A DNA stretch of 64,000 nucleotides from Anadara kagoshimensis (lineage: Eukaryota; Mollusca; Bivalvia; Arcoida; Arcidae): the NCBI GenBank assembly GCA_021292105.1, contig CM037860.1:17192698-17256697 (forward strand), given 5' to 3'. Under the pieces are notes generated by a model, which was given only the letters and a program-made list of their open reading frames with translations, searched no databases and had not been told where the DNA came from. A program made the position numbers and the translations under genes. Positions within the stretch are counted from its first letter, which is position 1, and each line of letters opens with the position of its first letter. Shown here in pieces: positions 1 through 13,300 of this stretch.

Positions 1-799
1 CACTGGCAGATCCTAGTGTGAGAGTGTTTGTCAGTTAGTAGGTAGGTGGTTGAGGTTTGAATCCCACACACTGGCAGATCCTAGTGTGAGAGTGTTTGTC
101 AGCTAGTAGGTAGGTGGTTGAGGTATGAATCCCACACACTGGCAGATCCTAGTGTGAGAGTGTTTGTCAGTTAGTAGGTAGGTGGTTGAGGTTTGAATCC
201 CACACACTGGCAGATCCTAGTGTGAGAGTGTTTGTCAGTTAGTAGGTAGGTGGTTGAGGTTTGAATCCCACACACTGGCAGATCTTAGTGTGAGAGTGTT
301 TGTCAGTTAGTAGGTAGGTGGTTGAGGTTTGAATCCCACACACTGGCAGATCCTAGTGTGAGAGTGTTTGTCAGTTAGTAGGTAGGTGGTTGAGGTTTGA
401 ATCCCACACACTGGCAGATCCTAGTGTGAGAGTGTTTGTCAGTTAGTAGGTAGGTGGTTGAGGTTTGAATCCCACACACTGGCAGATCCTAGTGTGAGAG
501 TGTTTGTCAGTTAGTAGGTAGGCGGTTGAGGTTTGAATCCCACACACTGGCAGATCCTAGTGTGAGAGTGTTTGTCGGTTAGTAGGTAGGCGGTTGAGGT
601 TTGAATCCCACACACTGGCAGATCCTAGTGTGAGAGTGTTTGTCAGTTAGTAGGTAGGCGGTTGAGGTTTGAATCCCACACACTGGCAGATCCTAGTGTG
701 AGAGTGTTTGTCAGTTAGTAGGTAGGCGGTTGAGGTTTGAATCCCACACACTGGCAGATCCTAGTGTGAGAGTGTTTGTCGGTTAGTAGGTAGGTGGTT
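1..799 (+). repeat. 68-bp satellite array derived from a SINE
   Basis: The unit starting 'cactggcagatcctagtgtg' recurs exactly every 68 bases from position 1 to 749, giving eleven full copies and a partial one. The array runs off the left edge. Units differ by single substitutions such as ggtggt/ggcggt and cagtt/cggtt. Each unit contains 'gtttgaatccca', which resembles a tRNA B box (GGTTCGAATCC), followed by sequence matching the middle of the SINE at 18917-19139 (minus strand). The array is therefore the inner part of a tRNA-derived SINE amplified in tandem. No coding potential is seen. Confidence 0.95.
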
Positions 800-1132
800 T
801 TTCTCTGGAAACTCCAATTTCCTCCACCATTCTAGAACTGACTGCCTCAGTATAAGTGAAAGAATCAAGATCTTTGGCAAGTCGCTTTCTCTGGGAACTC
901 CAAATTTCTTCCACCATCCTAGAAATGACCACCTCAGTATAAGGGACAGATTCATGACATTTGGCAAGTGGTTTTCTCTGGGAACTCCAATATCTTCACC
1001 ATCCTAGAACTGACCCCCTCATTATAAGTGACAGATTCATGACATTTGGCAAGTGGTTTTTCTAGGAACTCCAATTTCTTTCACCATCCTAGAACTGACC
1101 ACTTCAGTATATGTGACAGAATCATGACCTTT
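800..1132 (+). repeat. About 86-bp tandem array: 3' half of the same SINE
   Basis: Four units begin with 'ttctctgg(g)aactcc' or the variant 'ttctaggaactcc', at 801, 887, 974 and 1060, so the period is 86-87 bases. Each continues through 'accatcctagaactgacc' and 'cagtataagtga' to 'tttggcaagtg'. This is the right half of the mollusc SINE whose left half makes up the preceding 68-bp array. The fourth unit decays after about 1128. The copies are more diverged from one another than the 68-bp units are, so this array looks older or less homogenised. Confidence 0.9.
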
Positions 1133-3511
1133 GTCCATAAAACAGCATTTTACCACACCATTCCATTTATAGATGATATCTTTGACCCTGTCTATAACTA
1201 TACCATTCCTGTATATGAGTATTTTTGTCACTGGATCAATTTCATGGTGAGAATTATTAATACCTAAGTATAATATATATTATGTTTGTACCAGATATTA
1301 ACCTAAGCTAAACAGGTCATATTGTCCATTAGATAAGACGTAAGCTAAAAGGATTAAATGATCATAATAATATAGATGAATTGTATAATTATTTCTCATC
1401 TTAATCCTAGTATTAACATTGTTTACAACCAGTATTAACCAATTTATCTAAACATTTATACCCTTGGTGTGTAAAGAGATCACCATTTTCTAGATCAGTG
1501 AAAATTTTAAATTCTTACAAAACTACTGTTCAAATATAAGCAAATGGCAAACTATATATCATTGAAAAAGAAAGAAAATAAATAAAGCATAGCATTTAAC
1601 TTTAATTTGTGTAAAGTTGTACAAACTATTAGCATGTTTCAAAAATGGAAACTGTTCATATCACCAATTACATGTTTTGTTGTGCCATGCTCCTGATGTG
1701 GTTGGCTTTGGTTGATGCCACATATGTTTTTGTTGTCATGTTCCTGGTTGCTTTGGTTATTGTCAAAAACATGTTTCATCTGCACACACCAATATTCCAT
1801 TATGTTTTGGATGTAAAACAAAATTCTTGCCGCTTTCAATTCCGTCATTAACCCAAGTCATCAGAGTATTCATCAAGCTACAAGGATAATGAATGAGACA
1901 TTCCCTTAATGTAAAGCTACAAGATAGCCAGTTGGCATTCGGTAGACAATATGAATAATGAGTATTTCAACCAGCATGATATGCCCAGATTATTTTGAGC
2001 CTTCAGGTTTCGGCTTTAAGTTAAAAAATTGATGCATGGAGGGGAAAATTGGCGATATGAAAAATTTCAGATTTTATGGACTAAATAGGGAATAAAATAA
2101 CTAAAACATGTAATAACGAAAAAAGATTTTGTTAAAAATAACTGCAAAAAGATTGAACAATTTTTTTTTCAAATAGAGACCCCTATGCTATACTACCATT
2201 GTTTTTGATAAAATTTCTTAAATGATATTTATTTATGTATATTGAAGCTTCAATTTTATTTTTTTCATATTACAGAATTTTCTGGATTAAATATCCAATT
2301 TCCTATTTTTAAAGAATATTAATACATTGCACTTAGATTAATACAAAAGATGTAATTGTAAACAGCACTGTTTGAACTGATTTGTTTGTAAATATTGAGT
2401 TAATATGACTGTATTACGCATCATTGTCAAACCCTATTGACGAGAAAAAACGATACATCTTGATCATATAAAGGTTTTGATGAATAGGGTAATCAAGTGC
2501 ACAAACAGATTAAATGAGCTCGCTGATTTTTCAATACTTCACAAGTTTTTCATTGTGATTATCCGAGATGGAAAAAATAGGATTATATGCTGATAAAGAC
2601 TGAATCGGCAAGACGGGAAATGACATTGAGTTATAAATGTAGCAGAATAATAAGAGCGGATTTTTTCTCCACTTTATCTCACATTTAACACAGTATTTAT
2701 GCACTGATCCCTGCAACTTATATCCCCTGGTGTATTGCAGATTAGATATTTTTATGCTTATAGATTCTTAATGATACAAACCTTATTTATTGTGATCTGT
2801 CAAAATTATCCTGTGTGTTAATTCAATGGTTTTAAACCTTTTTACTATCTTAGTAACGCTTACATGATCTTCTACTACATGTATTATCATGTTGGTACTG
2901 GATTTTGATTGAAAAAATAATAATTGAAAAAAAAAAATGAAAAAGTGAAACAAATATTGGGATTAGATTGTTACAGTAATTAGTAATCGGTTCTTGTATT
3001 ATTGTAGCAGCACTTTTAAACTTTATTCCATTTAAAATGTTGCTGTCATTGATTGTTTAATTGTGAAAAAAGAGAGAAAAAATACATCTTAGAAGTCAAT
3101 TTCCACTAAAATAATTAATTAATTTAAGAGTGCAGAGAGTTGACATTAGCAGTGTTCAATCTAATGTAGATGGCGTCCTTACTTCTCTGTCTCTAAAATA
3201 ATGATTTGCCTCAGAAAAATATTGTCTGAGGGCCAACCCTAGCCCATCTTTTTCGTATTAATTAATATCCGAGTTTTGAATAAATCCAATTAATACAGTT
3301 CTATCTTTCTTATTTATATTTTTTTATTGACTTAATACTGATCTTTTCTAATGAAACACATTGAATTACATGTATGTTATAATGTGAACAGAACTTTTGA
3401 AAACATGGCCCTCAACTTTGACCCCACCAAATATATTTCTGAATTGACCACTGCATTATGATATATATTGAAGAATGTTAACTATGACCAATGTCTTAAA
3501 ACTTACTGGTT
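1133..3511. other. Gene-free AT-rich stretch
   Basis: No open frame with protein-like features is seen on either strand. The short open stretches at 1645-1851 and 2531-2716 have no recognisable domain. The stretch is unique-looking AT-rich sequence with homopolymer A and T runs and no clear repeat. Confidence 0.6.
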
Positions 3512-3595
3512 GGTTACATCAGGGTAGAGGTGTTGGGTTATATCAGGGTAGAGGTGTTGGGTTTTATCAGGGTAGAGGTGTTGGGTTATATCAGA
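3512..3595 (+). repeat. 24-bp minisatellite
   Basis: The unit 'ggttatatcagggtagaggt' plus 'gttg' starts at 3512, 3536, 3560 and 3584, giving about 3.5 copies with one or two substitutions each. Confidence 0.9.
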
Positions 3596-4028
3596 ATATA
3601 TCAGTATATAGTCACTATAGAGGTGTTATTAATTTACTCTACCTGTAAGAAGCATCAAGACCAAAGAGTTGACAGAATATCAATAGTTTTATGCAACATT
3701 TAAGGAAATTTAAAGTAAAACAACGTGCTTACAAGCTGAACGAAGTCAGAAAAGAAATAGTAAAGCATTGTGTTTAATTGTGATCATCTTGAATCCTAAT
3801 ACCTAAAGAGCACAGAATATACACACATGTACTAGTAAATGGAGCTAAAGCAGAGACACTAATTGTCTAGACAGTGCACACATGTCTTTTCAGTCACTGT
3901 GCAGGGCAGGTGGAACAAGTCACAAACATGATGCCTAGTGACAAACACATGTTCTGCAAGTTAAACTACTAAACTAGAGCTGATGTGCTTTATTGTTTAA
4001 AGGGTTTCATTACACTGGCTCTGGTCCC

Positions 4029-4272
4029 AGTTTCACGATTATTTCTTAAGTAAGTTTTTCTAAACTTAAATCTGGCAAATTTGAAATGTTAATAGTTTTG
4101 GGAATTGTTAAGATATTTGGGAATTTAAGGTATCATTTTGAAAGTCACTTCTAGCCTATATCATTTGCATTTAATTCTGCCAAAAATGTTCCTTCAAAGC
4201 ACCAAAGGGGATTGCTAAAAATTAGTAAATTTAAGTTAAGGAAAATCTTATTTAAGAAATGATTGTGAAACT
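4029..4272. mobile_element. MITE with about 44-bp terminal inverted repeats
   Basis: The left end 'agtttcacgattatttctta' and the right end, which reads 'agtttcacaatcatttctta' on the minus strand, are imperfect inverted copies over about 44 bases, both ending in 'aacttaaat'. The 244-bp element has no coding capacity. The flanks (gtccc / taagc) show no obvious target duplication. The 'cccagtttcac' border resembles a common class of mollusc MITE (from knowledge of such genomes; no database search was possible). Confidence 0.8.
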
Positions 4273-4876
4273 TAAGCATCTTCATATGCTTCTAGCTGAT
4301 GTATCTACAGTGTATTAGCAAATTACCCAAGCCAAGCCAATATGAATGCCCTTGTAGTATTGCAATAAAATAGAAACCTGTAAATTTTAGGGCAGGTTTT
4401 TATCATTCTGTATGTTTGTTCTCCAAATCTGAGCTGTTACAGCAGAATAAATAAACAAAGTTTGGACATCTTGGCCACAAAAGGGAGAACCTAAGCACTA
4501 GGTATTAGCACTTAACTCAGTGTATGCTGTATTTGTACCTAGCTGTATTACAGTACCTATGTACTGTATGTACTTTAGTTTCTATAGTAAGCTGAAGCTA
4601 TGTTGACCTGTGTAAACTATCTTCTCTTATAATGTAATCAGCATCTAAATTAACTTAAGTCATAAGGACCTTTGCTGTATTCAGCATCTAGATAAATAAT
4701 GTGAACCTTCATTAATGTTGGTACTGTAATCAACAGCTAGGTGAAGACAGTGAATCTGTTTGTATGTTTTGTCCTGTAACCTGCACATATGTGAAGTGAG
4801 GAATTTAGGGCTTGTGGTCAGAGCCAAAGTGGAGTCCTACTTTTGACTACGTAATCGGCATCTATTGTATAATTTT

Positions 4877-5205
4877 ATACCACTTTGGTAGCTCGCTCAC
4901 GCTGTAAGTGGGATCACGTGGGTTCGATCACCGGGTAACCGTTAGTATGACCCGACTTGAAAGTGGGTAGTAATTGTTCTTTTGCCAAGCACTCGCCGTC
5001 ACGATTCTTTTGGATGGGGACTTAAAATAAACGAGGTCCCATGTCATGGTAGAGTTGGTACCTTGAAGAACCCTGCTGTATATTGCCATCAGCGCAATAA
5101 CAGGCAAAACATATGCACCTTCGCCTATAGCTGGCGATGTCTCGATGTAAGTGAAATATACTTGACTGGAAAGTTAAACACCATTACTCAACTCAATTCA
5201 ACTCA
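4877..5205 (+). mobile_element. tRNA-derived SINE
   Basis: The 5' part has tRNA-like RNA polymerase III boxes: 'ggtagctcgctcacgctgta' (degenerate A box) and 'gggttcgatcacc' (B box). The body contains 'ttgccaagcactcgcc', 'gaggtcccatgtcatggtag' and 'ttgaagaaccctgctgtata', which match the reverse complement of a second copy at about 35790-36120. The tail 'gttaaacaccattactcaac' followed by repeats of 'tcaact' is typical of mollusc SINE 3' ends. Neither strand encodes a protein; the 82-codon open stretch across it is a by-product. Confidence 0.75.
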
Positions 5206-5744
5206 CTGTAAACTCATTGTGTCCCTGTAATTAGCACCTAGGTAATGTCATCAAGACTTGTAACCAGCACTTAGCTGACCGTTTCTGTGATCAACCTAAT
5301 TCATTCTGACGTTAATTGTTTTAGCGATTATGTATACCATTGGCAAAGGTGAAAATTGATACCAGACGAGACATCACTTCGGACTATAAAATTAAAAAGA
5401 AAAACGGTGCTTTATCGATGATTTACAGGTGATAGCGAGTTAAATAGGTCCGACATGGTAAAAAAATATGGTAATTTACTTATTGTGTAAGATTACACAG
5501 GCGATAGCTGTCGTCCCCGGGAGGTCTGATCTTTATGGTCTGTGGGTTCTGATAACAAATAAAGTTTTGTTTTACATACTTTATTATACATGTAGGTAAA
5601 AAAATCTACATGATTCATCTCTAAAGAGAATATTGAGAATGTGCTTATATGTGCTTCCACACATGTTGCTTTTCTAAGCTTTCTCGGGGTTGAATTTCAC
5701 TATAATATGAGATTTGACTTTGATCCCTTTGGTATGGGGAAAGG
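5206..5744. other. No gene seen
   Basis: AT-rich unique sequence with no coding signal. It contains 'ggcgatagctgtcgtccccg', a locally GC-richer patch near 5500 of unknown meaning. Confidence 0.4.
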
Positions 5745-5890
5745 GGACTAAAGCGCCCGTTTAGGGATCCCCGACACTCACCACCAAATGCCACTTGGCA
5801 CAGGTCCTGGTATGAGAGTTTGTCACTTCGCTTGCCTGTCGGTGGTTTTCTCTGGACACTCCGTCCCTGAACTGACCACTTAGGATCTTG
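5745..5890 (+). mobile_element. SINE fragment
   Basis: It contains 'cacttggcacaggtcctggt', 'gagagtttgtcacttcgctt', 'ggtggttttctctggacact' and 'ccctgaactgaccactta' in that order. This matches the order in the minus-strand SINE at 18917-19139 and in the two arrays at 1-1132. The tRNA-like head is missing or degraded. Confidence 0.75.
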
Positions 5891-6708
5891 TTCCATTACT
5901 CCACATGTATGTATTAATGCCCAGGCCCAGTCAGGTCCAAAGTAGGGGCTAGGTTGGATGTTTTAAGTTTTATCTTATTATATGTTTCAGTCACTCAATC
6001 TCATTACCACTTTAAAACCAACATTGAATGGTTTCATCTATAAAATTGATTCAAAATTTCTGGAATTTGTGCACCTTTCTAGGCAACTTGAAATTTATTT
6101 GTTGAGCGTTTGATATTAAACATACAAAAAAATTCTTGTCGTTAAGCAGTTTTTGTGTTGACGGTGTCACTGACGCCTACAGTTGGATTTGCTGTTTGGT
6201 AATTATCTTACGGATTTTCGCGCGCTTTTGTCCGCTTCTCTTGTTGGTACGGCAATTGCGGTCTTGTTCGAGTATGTATGTGACATAATGAATAAACCGA
6301 ACTTCAATCATCTAAAACTTGTGTTGCATCCATTGTGGAACTGCAAAAAGCTGGTGTCTTGGAAAAAAAAACAACCACTTCGGTTTCAACCCGCACATGT
6401 ACAGAAATCGAGGTCCGACCGTAAACCATTGATGCGTTAAGACGATGGTTTCATCACCTGTATTAAGTCACCTGTGCGATCGCCAGCCCGTTAAGTTACA
6501 ACGGGAACTAGATATACCCGATTTTCAAATTTAAATTTCACCAATAACAATATTATTTTCTGAAAATGTCTGGTTCTCAGTGAAAAATACATACTGTCAC
6601 GAATATTCAAATATAAAAATGATTAAAATATCTTGAAAAAAATCCATTCCACTTTTTGATTTAAAATATGGTGACATTTTACTTAATTTCCCTATGAAAC
6701 TCAGCATT

Positions 6709-6709
<1 letters not shown>
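5891..6709. other. No gene recognised
   Basis: An 85-codon open stretch at 6183-6440 (+) shows no family resemblance. It has a modestly hydrophobic N-terminal third and a basic C-terminal end, but no conserved motif, and I do not support it as a gene. Confidence 0.4.

Positions 6710-6744
<35 letters not shown>
6710..6744 (+). repeat. (CT)n microsatellite
   Basis: About 17 CT units on the + strand. Confidence 0.98.
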
Positions 6745-6748
<4 letters not shown>

Positions 6749-6944
6749 AACTATTCAGCATTGGATTTGTCGGTTCAATTAGATGAATATCAAATCATCT
6801 AGTTATAAAAAATAAACATAAGAAAAATCATAGTATTTATTTATTTATAATCAAGTTAAAATGAAATGTTTTAAAAAACGAAGATTTATTATTTAAATCT
6901 CTGCTAGATTGCATTGTTGATGCTGAGAAAACATCTTATCAATT

Positions 6945-6945
6945 T

Positions 6946-6992
<47 letters not shown>
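6945..6992 (+). repeat. (TTTA)n microsatellite
   Basis: About twelve uninterrupted TTTA tetranucleotides. Confidence 0.98.
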
Positions 6993-6993
<1 letters not shown>

Positions 6994-9049
6994 TTTTCAT
7001 TTAAACTTGGAGTAAGCATATAAGACCCCGACAAAACGTATTTAAAACATTTATAAAATTATGATTTCATGCAAATATTCCATAAGCTAGTACATATGCA
7101 TGTTAATTTTTTTTCATCATTTCATTACGAGATGCATTCAGGTCATTAGTGTCTAAATACTGATTATAATCCGTCTGCGTTTAGCCAGAGACATAAAACC
7201 CCGATTGGATTTTTGTTGATCTATAATCACTTATTGCTCTCCCAAATTGGAATTATCTAACAGGTCACGCTCGACTGAACTACCTTTATAACTGTAAAGT
7301 ATATCACACCTGAGATGGTCATAGGACTTCTAATGTAGGGGCAGATAACCCTTCAGATCGGGCCTCGATTTCTGCGTATGACGTGTTTCCAGCAATAAGT
7401 AGAGCATTACTTGGTTACTTTATCACTATTTCTATTTTATTTTTACAGTATTTGGCTTTCAAATTTAGATTAGAGAAGTACATTTAACCTATGTGTGCTG
7501 AGGAAGCGGAGACTGACACAAGTTAACGTCATCATAGACATCAGAAATAAGAAATGAAAGAAGGCCGCAGCGATAAAACCGGGTATTTTATCGTCTGTTT
7601 ATACCATTATTTACCAATTACGTACCAGCAAGTATTTAAAAGGGGGTGTTCAGTGTGCTATACCCTGTAATTTCTCGTGGGTATGTGAAAAGTTGGAGAG
7701 ATTAACTAATAATTTATGCTTACGTTTGACATTCTTGAATGTCTTTTATAGAATGATCCAATTACACCATAGATAAACGGTTATTACGTCATTTCCGTTT
7801 GGGTTGTTTAGTTATGTCGGACAAGGTGCCCGTTTGGTCATTCACAGCGGATAATTGATTTTATATTCTCTGAGAGTGTTATCTTTCCCCTAATCAAATA
7901 ATGTAATATTTACAAGCTGTGTTTAAAGGTCTTACACATTCATTAAATTGAAACAGAAATCCCATAGAAATCTATAACTTAATGTCAACAAACTCTTTGT
8001 AAATCAAGCCCACAGACCTAAAAATAATAAAATTCAATAGATTAAAGTTAATTAAGATATTTTCCTTAAGATGTGTAACAGGTATTAGGAAGAACTTGTC
8101 AGCAGGGGTGTGAAAAGCTGTAATTGGGAATATACAAATAAAGTAATTTTATACATATGACAATCAACCCTATAAGTAATTGGCAGTAGATTCTGGTCAA
8201 TGAACTAAACTCTTTTTACACAGAAAAATATACTGTTTTTATTACAATAATGAATAAGTAGGTCGGATCATGAGGGACTTGCGTGCTATCTAATAATTCA
8301 TATTTTGATAAAAATCATAAAAACCTGGTATTCTTCTCCTATATTAATATTTTTGTTGCGTTATTTACCTTGCATTTTATATTCGAGGTGATTAAATTTT
8401 GTGTTAATTGCAGAATATCCCCATAAGCAGCTGTTCATTCATTGAGCAGGTTTATTCTATTTGCACTCTACCTCAAATAAGATTTTTTCAGGTGGTGATG
8501 GGATAAAAAGGGAACTGAATAGTGCCTATTTGTGTCAATTGTGAAACAAACCCGAAAAGTATATCTTGTAGACATCTAACATATAGACCCTCCGGCATCC
8601 AGTGACACACAGGCTCCGTGAAATCTAACGACCACAAAATTGTCTTTTATTAATGTTTTTATTGATTACATAGATGAAGTAATTGATAAACCGTGATTTG
8701 TTTTTCTGTGTGGTAACAAGTTCATAATACAATGTATATGAAAAATATGATTTAAAGTTCTAATTTAAAATTTTACAAAATTGTCACCAAGTTAAACGGA
8801 ATGATGAAGCAAAAAGTACATTGTAAATAAAAAGTGATTTTGAAAATGTTTTCGTTGAGGCTTTTAACGCAAGTCGGCGTAAATAATGTTTTATAAAGAA
8901 AACAACGCCCTTTCTTATATCTATCGCGTGAGTATTAAAAGTAAGAATAAAGTCAAAATTTTAATTTATACAACCACAAAATATTAACTCGATTTGTGCC
9001 GTTTAAAAAAAAACAGGTCAAGGCGTTTACCCTACATGGTAGTTAGCAA

Positions 9050-9052
<3 letters not shown>
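6993..9052. other. Gene-free upstream flank
   Basis: No protein-like frame, RNA gene or repeat is recognised. The sequence looks unique and AT-rich. Confidence 0.5.

Positions 9053-9093
<41 letters not shown>
9053..9093 (+). repeat. (CT)n microsatellite
   Basis: About 20 CT units on the + strand. Confidence 0.98.
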
Positions 9094-9096
<3 letters not shown>

Positions 9097-10322
9097 GCAG
9101 TTGGCGGGAAATCAAACCGCCCTATTAGTTCGTTAATGTATTAGATAAGTTATTGGTAAGTATATATCCCATAAAATCATCATTTTTGTTGTATTGGAGC
9201 CAGATTTGTTTTTATAAATATCTTATACGTATTGCAATAACTTACAAGGAGGTTTTTGACCCTGATTTCGAATCTTGATACAGCCTAACAAGTAATTACC
9301 ATCTTGTATTTAAAAGGCCTTTGGCATGGTTTGTTATAAAAACCAATGGCTAATGGAATCGATTGTCTGCGATGACATATACCTTGTTTGTTTTCACGAA
9401 ACGGATACCATTCTTCACGAGATAAATTTAGGTCAGTCAGATTATAATTGCGCGTTCAGTGACCTATTTTACTAGGAACGCAAATGAAGCCACCCTAATC
9501 AATTCCATGACGAGATGGAAGAGGCCGTTGTCCGGATTCTTTTATACAAAAATATCGTCGATCCATGTAAAGATATATATATTGTTTACCAATCAATATT
9601 TCTCTGGATTCAAAATATATATATATACAAATCCATTTAATAGTTGCTGATGTCATTAGGAATATGTTGTTGTGTCTTGTTTCAGCCTAAAGCTTCATGA
9701 TCATTCCATTGACGTTAATACGATCGTACTGAACTGATTAAGTTACATTCACAAACACTTCTTGAAATAATTTTGCCTGATCGTCAATTCCTAAGCCTTG
9801 TTAACAGTTTTAAGTATTCCATTGCAATCACAACAGTTTTAACAAGATTGCTCGATATTTTATTTGAAATGTTTATTTGACTATGTTTATGGTGGTTTTA
9901 AGAATTTATATTTGCAGAATCCATGGTGGATGTTTTCAGGTTTCTTTCTGTTTGACTACAGAACGAAGACATTAAATTACAACCTGTAGAGTAGGTACTA
10001 GTAGTCTGAACCACCTCTGTGTGAATTTGAACATGACGAACCACTCTTCAGTAGCTGTTTGTCTGATGGCAGTCGTTGCACGTTGATTAAAAGTTCCTAA
10101 ACTGTAAAAAGTTTAGAGTTAATTTTAATTCATGTTGTAATAAGCATCCGAAATTCATGTATGTATGCTATGCTGAAGCAACAAAAGCAAGAAATGTTGC
10201 AAAACGTTGACATCTTGAACGGTTAGCAAAAACTCTAAAGCGCCGCAACATTCTTGACCAGGTTATGAAAACAATCATGCATGCTCAACTAATGCTTATA
10301 TCCCCAAATGTGTCGTTTTCTA
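9094..10322. other. No gene seen
   Basis: AT-rich unique-looking sequence. The 63-codon open stretch at 9459-9650 has no recognisable features. Confidence 0.45.
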
Positions 10323-10370
10323 GGTGCTATTTTTGAATGTATAATTTAATAAATTTCAAAAGTAGAACCA
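10323..10370. repeat. Diverged member of the short palindrome family
   Basis: 'ggtgctatttttgaatgta' at the left is the approximate inverse of 'tttcaaaagtagaacc' at the right. The arms match those of the clean copy at 38779-38836. The terminal TGTC/GACA bases are not preserved. Confidence 0.65.
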
Positions 10371-13300
10371 TCAACCGCCACTGTGGCAAAATGTTTAGTT
10401 TCCCCTGGAAGAATTTTTCGCCTATTTGCTGCTATGGAACGCGTAACGGATCCTTCTCGGTTTTATTATGCCGTTAAATTTAGAATTTCCATTTAGAAAT
10501 CCCATGGACTTTGTGTATATTGAAGTAATGAATGTTATATGGGGTAGGGTTAGTGTTAGCAAATCTTTAATTCATTTCTTCATGTCTTCCGCGGCCGTAC
10601 ATTGATTTATTCATTACATTCTTCTATAACACATAATGTGTTACAGCTTTGGGTAATTTTACTGGGTCAAAATGTTATCGTTTTTGGTTTAACGTATAAA
10701 GGGCGAAACGTTCCAGAGTAATTGCACTGTGAACCATTATAATTTTTATCTTTTGATTTTCTTGATAATCTCTCAGAATTTTAAAAACATTTTGGTGATG
10801 TGTTAACGCGTTCCTTAATACACCATAGCATGCCGTTGATCATTCGATATTCCGTTCCCAACAAACTCTGGACATCAAAGCAGCTCGTACTGATTATTAA
10901 TGAATCTTAAATGTCTTTCCGTGTATCACTTTCCATCACAATTCCACCGAAGCTAATCTACTGATTAGGGCCGTGTTTATACAAGACAACCTCAAGAGAG
11001 ATCAGAAAAGTTCAACAAAATTTGATATGTGGTAAACGTTATATACACCATCTTGCCATGTCATTTCTCGGTTTACAGGAAGTTCTAAGTGATAAAAATT
11101 AATCACTGAATGACCTGGACACATTTTGTTCCAATTTTCGTCATCTGTTACTTGTTAAAACTTACTGATATTTTTCATTAATTTTCTTCTTCAACATTTG
11201 AAGTTTTAATTGGGGGATTGGGTTTTAGGAATGTAAGCATGATAGATTGTCGCCATATCGCTTACATCACACGTTTTATAAAATTGCATCGTGATTGTAA
11301 GCTATTTAAAAAAAAAATAGGCAAAATAATTTTGAAATGACACCAATCTCCAAGCTCTTTATAATGTTAATGGTCAGAACCACGTCTGTACGACACCAAC
11401 GTCCAAACGGCTCAAATAGAGTTCTTTTAACTGTTTGATGGTCCAGAACCACACGCCTTGGGAGCAACACCTAGCTAAAAACCTCGCCTAGAAACTTCTG
11501 TAAGATGTTTGATGGCTCAAAACTATAGTCGTAAGCCTTGTGTGTACGCAAAAATAACAATTGTACAGATTTGGAAGATTTTGTATGGAATGCGTTCAGT
11601 TTTCGTATGTTTTTAGACCAAATATTAAGATTCACCAGACCAGAAATAGTGTTAATAGATGTTGCAGATAGCCAAATGGTCAACCGTCATTTGGGCTGAT
11701 CCCACAACTCTTTCCTTTTATTCCTAGGACCCACTATATCACATATTGCTGACATCTCTAACGTGAGATGTGCTATACCTAGAGTAACGTGTGTTATGTC
11801 ACGTGCTTCTCTTGGCATTATTTTATATAAAAAATCAAAACCCTTACGCTATTTTGATAGTCTTTCCTAGAGCCATGCATTCTAGTCTATCCTACTGTCT
11901 CGCGATAATTATGTCACTTCTGACTTGCATCATTTCGTGTTATATAAAAAATAGCCGTGTTTTTTTTTATTCTGTTGACGTGCGTTTACGAACATCATTA
12001 GTTAGCACCATTAACTCCCGATATATTGATGGCATTTTATGATATGTAAATGTTTATGACTCTGTATGTGGTTAACGACCGCTGAACTTTAATCCGCTCT
12101 AAGTCATTGTCGGTGTGTGACACTCTTTATACGCTCTTCCCAGCCTTATCAAATGAGCCAACTTTATTTTAAACCATGCACCTGGATCCGGTCCGCACCT
12201 TTTGCCAATTGTGAGGTCCGGCCGTTACCTGGGAAACAAATTGTCCCTTAGAGTATCCCTCAGTAATGACCGTTTCAATATATGTACTTAGTTTACAATT
12301 TGTTTGGTCAGGCAAATTCAACCTACTAAAATCTCATTGTCGCACCAAATTTCACTTTAAATGGAGCACGAAAGTTTAATTCAAAAGAATCGCCTTGTAT
12401 TTAAAAGGTAGATTTATTACTGCATACAAAAATTGAGAAAATTGCTGGTTTCGAATTAGAATATTGTGCATGGTTTGAGATGATAGGCAATGTGCTTGTT
12501 AGACGAGTGTCTGGTCTTTTTCTTAAACGCTTCATAAAATTACTAGAATGCGTAATTCATACCAAGAACTTAATATAAAATAGACCTTAATTCAAACGGA
12601 ATTTAAAAACATCAGTTCAAATAGTAAAACACGTTAATAATGATTAAAACGCCTTTCAATATCTTATGAAGTAATTTATATCTAGTAATTTTCATACAGA
12701 GATATTACATAAAAATATGTAGATCTAGTTTAGCTGGATGGCAGAAATTCTGGTTTGATGATGGCAATAAAAATGTTATTGCATGTGGAAATGCCTTTGA
12801 ATGAACAAGTTTATGACTAGACAGGCGTTATATTTGTACCAAATACAGCCCGGCTGACGGACAAGGCCATTACCATGTTTTCCACTATTTCCCCAAATAC
12901 ATGTATTTTTTATTCATTTATTTTTTGTTAACTATAAAACATAGGTAACTGTTTCATAAGGAGGCAGTTACTTTCCAATGATTAGAAGTTTACTGGATCT
13001 GGCCCGTTTTAATCCGAGTGCTGGCCAGGTGATTTCAACCCTTCAGGAAAATATGCAGGTGTCAGCAGTTTTCTGAAGATTTTAAAATCTAATGATTTAA
13101 GATATTTTCCAGACCCTTGAGTCAAAAGCCTTAGTAACAGCAAGAAATGTCCTACAAGGGTCGTTGTAACGTAAGCCTGGGGTAATTTTTTAAAATTCTT
13201 TTTTGTATTCTTAGTGTCTGCTGTTTAGTTTATGGGGCGTAAAAATCGGTGTACATCACTGCCGACTCCCGGTCGTGCATGCACATTCGTTTTAAATTCG

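Noticed and set aside
1..799. CRISPR-like regular repeats
   Set aside because: Repeats are contiguous 68-bp units with no unique spacers, in eukaryotic DNA, and match a SINE.
6183..6440. 85-codon frame with a hydrophobic start
   Set aside because: No homologue is recognised and its length is within chance expectation for this window.
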